In this document: piece after piece, positions 17,326-22,495 of the stretch
Layout of the letters: each line of letters opens with the position of its first letter
Position numbering within the stretch: position 1 is the first letter of the stretch
Assembly: GCA_020650975.1 (NCBI GenBank)
Contig: JAIPMN010002138.1
Coordinates: 1 to 22,495 of the forward strand
DNA length: 22,495 bases
Source of the DNA: Apostichopus californicus
Lineage: Eukaryota > Echinodermata > Holothuroidea > Aspidochirotida > Stichopodidae
Direction: 5' to 3'
Notes under the pieces: model-generated
Database searches by the model: none
Seen by the model: the letters and a program-made list of their open reading frames with translations, nothing else
Told to the model about the DNA's origin: nothing
Program-made: the position numbers and the translations under genes

Positions 17326-19085
17326 GTATGTGGCTGAACTGTATTAAAGCAGTCAAAAAAGTACAAAAAACATATAAATGCGAGCAGAACTTTACCAAGT
17401 TTGGAATACTAGCTCTAAGTGAGAAATAAAGTTTATTTCAAAGAAAACAGGATTGCATCTTCATGTGCTACAATCTTTAACATAAGTCCCTCATGTCTGC
17501 CATGGTAGAAACTTATGTGTGTTACCATGCCAGGGACTATTGTATACAACCAGTATCTTACCAATACATTGCTTCTTCTTATCACAATAAACTGAAACTT
17601 TACAAGCAGTTGATAATGACAGTTTTATCACTTGCATTGTGTCATTTGGATTGTCTGTGGATGTCCTAGATGCATGGGTGAGGGCTACAGTGAGAACTGA
17701 CACCATCATGACAAAAGTCCCATTTTACTCAATCAGTAAAGGCATCTTTTACATCTGTTTACCTTAAAACTTACTGAATTATCAACATGAACCTGTGCCG
17801 TATGTTGACTTGAACTTATCGAGATATGTAAATGGAAACCAAAGTATCTGTTTGGTTAAACCTGTTGCTGTTAAGGACTTCCCCTGCAAAATGTTTATTT
17901 ATAGATTCTGTTTATGAAACTAGTAGAGAACGCTTCATTCCATCAGCTATGATGATTGGCAATCATTGATTTCCTCTGCTTCGGCAAACTCAACGTTTCC
18001 TTAGGATACAGTTGTACGTACCTCACATGACTGTGATGATGTGTGCCTTGATAAATCAAACAGTCTGACTATTTGTCACATTGCAACAGTCATCTATATA
18101 ATGTAGTTAAGTCGCTTCAGTTGAGTAATTTGATCTTTGTACTTTGCAATTTGTTCAAAGTATAAGCGGTACCACCCACGTAGTCATTCAGCCCAGTAAA
18201 TTAACCTCGGCACAAAGGAGTGCCTCATAACAGGAATTGTGTTCCTAGGGAGAGGTGAAGGAGATGTGAATAGTCACTCTCACCAAATTGAACTAATAGG
18301 AACCGAATAGACAAATCAAAACTATGTAACTAGGAAGTGCTTGAGGAAAACAAAATATTGACTTTTTTGTTTTGTGTTTTGCTTACGCTAACCTGTACTA
18401 CAGCATTGACTCTCAGGGGGGAAATCAAATGTGCTATGAAATTTGACCGTATTGAGGTCACTGGTTAATGAACTGAAAGGGACTGAACTTCCAATCACTA
18501 CTTCTTGAACAGAAACTAATAACATGATGCAATTACCTTAATAATTTTGTATTATTTGGATATTTTTGTTTAGTTTACCTAAAAATTGCATTTCAGGCTC
18601 TATAGAGAATAAACTTTATGCCATTTCACAGCGTAGCTTAGTTTTTACTTTTGTTAAAGGCCTTATTCATCAAGAAGATGTAATCCATGAATTTGAACCA
18701 CAGCCTTAATTACTGTCTGGCCTTCAGATAGTTAGTATAAGTAGACATAAAGTATTCAATCTTTCAAACAGGTCAATGTTCCTTGGAAATGAAAGAGAAA
18801 GAGGACAGGGTAATTGTACTCTTGGTTTAATAAGAATAAATAATAAAATTTGGTAAAATAAATTTGGTAAAATTTATATATAAATTTAGTAAAATAATAA
18901 ATAAATAAATTAGTAAAGCAGGTAAACCTACCAGGACATCATAGATAACATGCTCCTGGGTCATTCACCTTACTGCTAGTCCAACCTTTAGAGGAAGCTC
19001 TCTCTCACTAAGTTTATCACAGCAATTTGTGCACAGGAAACTGACCAAGCTTAGCCACAGTTGATGCCATAAGTAGTATAGTTTG
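17326..19085. other. Stretch with no recognised gene
   Basis: If the BTBD16-like gene continues, this is intron 11. I see no exon that fits phase 0 and no element I can name. A minus-strand open frame at 17491-17709 has a hydrophobic start and three Cys but no recognisable domain or splice partner. An AT-rich run with repeated AAATTTGGTAAAAT words lies at 18831-18917. Confidence 0.45.
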
Positions 19086-19124
19086 TGGGTGGGAGGGGTG
19101 GGGTGGGGAGGGGAGGGGAGGGGG
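19086..19124 (+). repeat. G-rich tract with G-quadruplex potential
   Basis: At least seven runs of three to five G separated by single T or A bases (GGGTGGGAGGGGTGGGGTGG and onward). This satisfies the G3+N1-7 quadruplex pattern several times over on the + strand. Confidence 0.85.
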
Positions 19125-19610
19125 CTGAGGCTCTGTTTAATGTTTGTCTATTTATGCACCATTACATTTCATATTGATACTCTTCACTAAAGATTTTACT
19201 ACAGAAGCCTTTGTTTACTTTTTCGTGTTTGTTTGGCAGACGCCAAGTAACCCTTGTTATTTCTTGCATCTTACACCTTTTGTGTTTCTTTGCAAATGTT
19301 GCAAATATTATTGTTTGTCTTCCCAATTGATCAGTTTGTTTAAGTAACAAGGTGGAGTAACCAGAAAATTCCCATTTTTTTAATATATATATGCTTGCTA
19401 ACTATTTTCGTTTGTTTAAAGTGTGGTTGTTATATGCTCAGTGCAAACAAGAAACTGATCAGTCATCAGAAAGAAGTAAAGTAAACTGGATAAGAACACT
19501 GGGTAACTTTGTGTAGCTGCAGTCAAGAAAATGAAGCGAAGGTTACGTGGAATAGCTGGCTATTGTGTAGCAGTAGTCATACATGGTTCTGACCTACAGT
19601 ACATTCACTG

Positions 19611-19711
19611 ACAGCACTCTACTTGAAACACAAGTAGAGTCATTTAGCCTTTGAAGAAGATCCTGCTAGGATCGAAACGTCAGGCCAACTTACTTTACAG
19701 CACTCTACTTG
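19611..19711 (+). repeat. 15-bp direct repeats flanking the hammerhead motif, with an internal inverted copy
   Basis: ACAGCACTCTACTTG occurs at 19611-19625 and again at 19697-19711. Between them, CAAGTAGAG (19631-19639) is the exact reverse complement of CTCTACTTG, so it can pair with either copy. The first pairing is a 9-bp hairpin with the loop AAACA. The hammerhead-like core lies between the repeats. Confidence 0.75.
19647..19685 (+). ncRNA. Hammerhead ribozyme-like motif (type I, minimal stem III), probably from a Penelope-like element
   Basis: Stem I is GCCT (19647-19650) with AGGC (19682-19685). The first core strand is TTGAAGA (19651-19657; consensus CUGANGA). Stem II is GATCCT-GCT-AGGATC (19659-19673), a perfect 6-bp stem. 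The second core strand is GAAA (19674-19677), then a two-pair stem III without a loop (A-C/G-U) and the cleavage triplet GUC ending at 19681. Every conserved core base is present except C3, which is U and would pair only weakly with G8, so activity may be low. Minimal type I hammerheads of this shape are known in Penelope-like elements, where they may work as dimers. No Penelope coding sequence is visible nearby. Confidence 0.6.
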
Positions 19712-20149
19712 GTAAGCTTTGTAGCTGTAAAGTATACAATGAGCTTCTTTTACTCTCAGTCACAGGCAGTGAGGATTTCAAACCCCTTCATATCAATGAC
19801 AGTGATTTCCTGACACAAAGCAAAAACTGCCGCTGAGTGTTTATCCAAGAGAAAAACAAAAACAGAGTTCAGAATATTTATACACTTGAAATGTGTTTAA
19901 TACATTGACAAGCCGATAAAGGTTTGAGACACATTCTAACACACCTAGAATTCAATGTTAACTTTCACATATTTGTTACTTTCATGATAAGGAAATTGTT
20001 CATTCCACACAATATCAACTTACTTCCTGCTGGTCAAGTCAGGTGTTTTCCTGACCGATAAATAATGCTTATGTTGATACATTTGTTGCCATCGTAATGT
20101 GATACACCGATCCAAAATCTAATAATGAGTGGGTTAGGATAACTGTGAA

Positions 20150-20400
20150 CTAAACCATCAAAAAGGAAACTGACAACATAGATGGTTTTAAAAGATATCG
20201 TTCAGTGGGTGTGCGGTATGTAGGTGGTAGTGGGAGTCTGTATGACATTCTGCTCTGCGGTTCAATGCATTGTCTCTCGGGGATCGATCTCAGGACCTCT
20301 TCCGCTCTTAATTTATATGTCAATGACATTTGTCAAATTGTTCTACAAAGCATGCTTCTTGCTGAAGTCACCGTATTCTTTATGAAGACAATAATATATG
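20150..20400 (+). mobile_element. Second LINE fragment (reverse transcriptase, around the catalytic motif)
   Basis: On the + strand, with frameshifts, it reads VGVRYVGGSGSLYDI, then RGSISGPLPLLIY (frame +1 relative to that), then LYVNDICQIVLQSMLLAEVT followed by VFF. This follows the LINE order QYV...LxDI, GVPQGSxLGPLLFLIY, INDI and LFADDTxxF. The catalytic Asp pair is changed (LLAEVT at about 20355-20372), so the copy is dead. It belongs to a different LINE from the 15390-16658 remnant and runs directly into the 193-bp array. Confidence 0.65.
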
Positions 20401-21402
20401 TATCGCGCTGCCGCACAGTGTCGTTACCAATGGAATGAAAACTATTTCTAACTGTCTTTTAACGTTGTTAAAACTAATTAAAGTTATAATATTATATCAC
20501 CCATACCAACATAGATAGATCATATCAGTATATTTGCATTGGCAACACTGAAGTAAGTATCTTAATATGTCAATTCTTTATAAAGACAATAATACTTATC
20601 ACGCTGCCGCCAGTGTCGTTACCAATGAAACAAAACTATTTCCAACTGTCTTTTAACTTTGTTAAATCTAATTAAAGTTATAATATTATATCACCCATAC
20701 CAACATAAGATAGATCATATCCGTATTTGCATTGGCAACACTGAAGTAAGTATCTTAATATGTAAATTCTTTATAAAGACAATAATACTTATCACGCTGC
20801 CGCCAGTGTCGTTACCAATGAAACAAAACTATTTCCAACTTTCTTTTAACGTTGTTAAAACTAATTAAAGTTATAATATTATATCACCCATACCAACATA
20901 AGATAGATCATATCCGTATTTGCATTGGCAACACTAAAGTAAGTAACTTAATATGTAAATTCTTTATGAAGACAATAATACTTATCACGCTGCCGCCAGT
21001 GTCGTTACCAATGAAACAAAACTATTTCCAACTGTCTTTTAACGTTGTTAAAACTAATTAAAGTTATAATATTATATCACCCATACCAACATAAGATAGA
21101 TCATATCCGTATTTGCATTGGCAACACTGAAGTAAGTAACTTAATATGTAAATTCTTTATGAAGACAATCCAAGTTATCAGGCTACCGCCAGTGTCGTTA
21201 CCAATGAAACAAAAACTATTTTCTAACTGTCTTTTAATGTCGTTAAAACTAATTAAAGTTATAATATTATATCACCCATACCAACATAAGATAGATCATA
21301 TCTGTATTTGCATTAGCAACACTTAAGTAAGTAACTTAATATGTAAATTCTTTATGAAGACAATAAAATTTATGAGCTGCCACCAGTATCGTTACCAATG
21401 AA
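20375..21402 (+). repeat. 193-bp tandem array made of reverse-transcriptase coding sequence
   Basis: Units start at ATTCTTTAT(G/A)AAGACAAT: 20375, 20573, 20766, 20959, 21152 and a partial one at 21347 (unit lengths 198, 193, 193, 193 and 195 bp). Each unit reads QLSFNVVKTN and, after a one-base frame change, YHPYQHKIDHIRICIGNTEV. These match the LINE segment LSLNVxKTN-x-x-x-FHPxxxKID...I.INNTEI that follows the catalytic motif. The first unit is continuous with the LINE fragment at its left, so the array probably arose by duplication inside that LINE copy. The repeated short open frames with ATG in each unit are a by-product. Confidence 0.85.
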
Positions 21403-21608
21403 ATGTAAAAATCTTGTAAATTCTTTGACAGCTGTTTCAAATATAACTGTATTATCGCAATTTCTTCAAAAGGAATTTGCGGCAATATTTGTCAAGGAAT
21501 AGTTTTGCATTCAAGTTTCCAATTTATTCATGTGGTTCAAAATGATGCAATGGCATAGATATAAATCAGGAAGAGTGTAAGTACTTCCTGCAAACAACTT
21601 ACAGAACA

Positions 21609-21674
21609 ATTGTTACTTGGCAACAGATACTTGGCAACAGATTGTTACTTGGCAACAGATTGTTACTTGGCAAC
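21609..21674 (+). repeat. Short tandem repeat, 18-bp unit
   Basis: Four copies of ATTGTTACTTGGCAACAG, one of them shortened to ATACTTGGCAACAG. A T-rich tract of about 110 bp follows directly. Confidence 0.85.
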
Positions 21675-21783
21675 ATTTTCTTTCCTCTTCCTTTTTTCTT
21701 TTGTCCAGTTTTCTTTTGTTTATTTTGTTTTACTTTCTTTTTTATTCCTCTTTCTTGTTTTGGATTTTTATCTTTTTATCTGT
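21675..21783 (+). repeat. T-rich pyrimidine tract
   Basis: A run dominated by T with CTTT, TCCTC and GTTTT interruptions. It explains the two overlapping Phe/Leu-rich open frames here, which are not genes. Confidence 0.7.
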
Positions 21784-22358
21784 TGCTACCAATTCTGTAA
21801 AGGGGAGCTGCCTGTAAAAGCAACTGGCATCTTCTTCAAATCTCCTGCACTTGTTTATACATTTATATCAATTTGAACCATTTGGAATAGTAGTATGATA
21901 TCATTGGTAAATCTAGCAGATTGTTTCATCTAGCAATCTAGCAAACCCACAACAGTGTAATTTAATACAAGGAAAACGACATATAGCATTTGATATGCTG
22001 CAAGTTAGATCAACACTAAATATTCTGAATTTGTAATTAGTTTCCTCATTAACAGAACCGTCTTCAATTTAGGGGAGGTCATTTTTTGTTCCTTTCTTAT
22101 CCATATTTGTTGTTGTTAAAAGAAATTGATGACTTTTTTGCAATAATGACTATAGTAATTTATACTTCTATCAGCCTACGTAATTAATTATCACAGCTAG
22201 TGATTAATTAACAGTGCCAAGAATTTAAAGCATTATATTTCGATAGAGCTTCCATTCTGTGAAATCTTTGCTTGTCTTCTTTACCCTTACAGTTGTGAAC
22301 AAAAAACTAGTCTGATCTTCTTATTAAATTTTGCACTGCTCAATCACTGAGACTTGTC

Positions 22359-22396
22359 TCCCCCTCCCGCCCCACCCCCCCACCCCCCCCCACCCC
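22359..22396 (-). repeat. C-rich tract (G-quadruplex potential on the minus strand)
   Basis: C runs of four to nine bases separated by T, G or A (CCCCCTCCCGCCCCACCCCC and onward). It is the mirror of the G-rich tract at 19086-19124. Confidence 0.8.
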
Positions 22397-22495
22397 AACA
22401 CTATCATCATTGCAAATTAATTTAAAGAACTGGCAGGCTTGTACTGTGGACAGTCGTAGACAGTGACCAGTGGAAACCAACCCTCTTTTCTACAT

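Larger units (their letters stand above)
21403..22495. other. Right end of the window, no recognised gene
   Basis: Contains a short tandem repeat (21609-21674), a T-rich tract (21675-21783) and a C-rich tract (22359-22396). I found no exon that would continue the BTBD16-like gene and no named element. Confidence 0.45.

Noticed and set aside
17491-17709. Minus-strand 72-codon frame with a hydrophobic start and several Cys
   Set aside because: I could not tie it to a family, a promoter or splice partners, and one frame of this length is expected by chance in this much DNA. It remains the least certain rejection.
20375-21402. CRISPR-like or protein-coding repeat array
   Set aside because: Units are contiguous with no unique spacers, the genome is clearly eukaryotic, and the unit reads as broken reverse transcriptase in two frames.
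21610-21876. Overlapping Phe/Leu-rich frames that look like membrane proteins
   Set aside because: They are the translation of an 18-bp tandem repeat followed by a T-rich tract.

Overview
This is a eukaryotic genomic window that is AT-rich, intron-rich and full of non-autonomous and decayed mobile elements. It holds most of one spliced animal gene on the + strand: a BTB/POZ-BACK protein that I assign to BTBD16. Eleven coding exons can be read from 3718 to 14908. All have GT-AG borders and every exon phase fits the next, giving 546 codons from a good start codon. The last exon ends at a strong donor with no family C-terminus, so the 3' end of the gene lies further right, or outside the window. 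The BTBD16-type gene, a tRNA-derived SINE typical of aquatic invertebrates and scattered TAGGCCTA words suggest a marine invertebrate deuterostome, most likely an echinoderm. The taxon is inference only.

Layout. 1-162 is open to the left edge and may be the end of an upstream gene, with a possible poly(A) signal at 782. 212-576 is a TTAA-flanked MITE. 577-3300 is intergenic with nothing recognised. 3300-3717 is the presumed promoter and leader of the BTB gene and carries an RFX X-box-like site and forkhead-like sites. Exon 1 (3718-3830) is followed by a 4.1-kb intron that contains a second, inverted copy of the TTAA MITE (7041-7419) and a block with reversed strand composition (about 4920-6780). 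Exons 2-11 lie between 7906 and 14908. Intron 4 carries duplicated copies of the end of exon 4 and a 737-bp hAT-type element; intron 7 carries a decayed AT-rich tandem repeat.

The right third (14909-22495) has no recognisable host exon and is a graveyard of elements. In order, it holds a minus-strand LINE reverse-transcriptase remnant (about 15390-16658) with a perfectly bounded hAT MITE nested in it, a tRNA-derived SINE (16659-16965) abutting the LINE, a 3 x 115-bp tandem repeat, a G-rich tract, a hammerhead-ribozyme motif (19647-19685) of the type found in Penelope-like retroelements, and a second LINE fragment (about 20150-20400) that runs straight into a 193-bp tandem array. The array unit is itself a piece of reverse-transcriptase coding sequence.

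The most interesting items are the reverse-transcriptase-derived tandem array, the hammerhead motif with its GUC cleavage triplet, the inverted MITE pair around exon 1, and the copies of the exon 4 end inside intron 4. I saw no functional tRNA or rRNA gene, no CRISPR array and no prokaryotic features.
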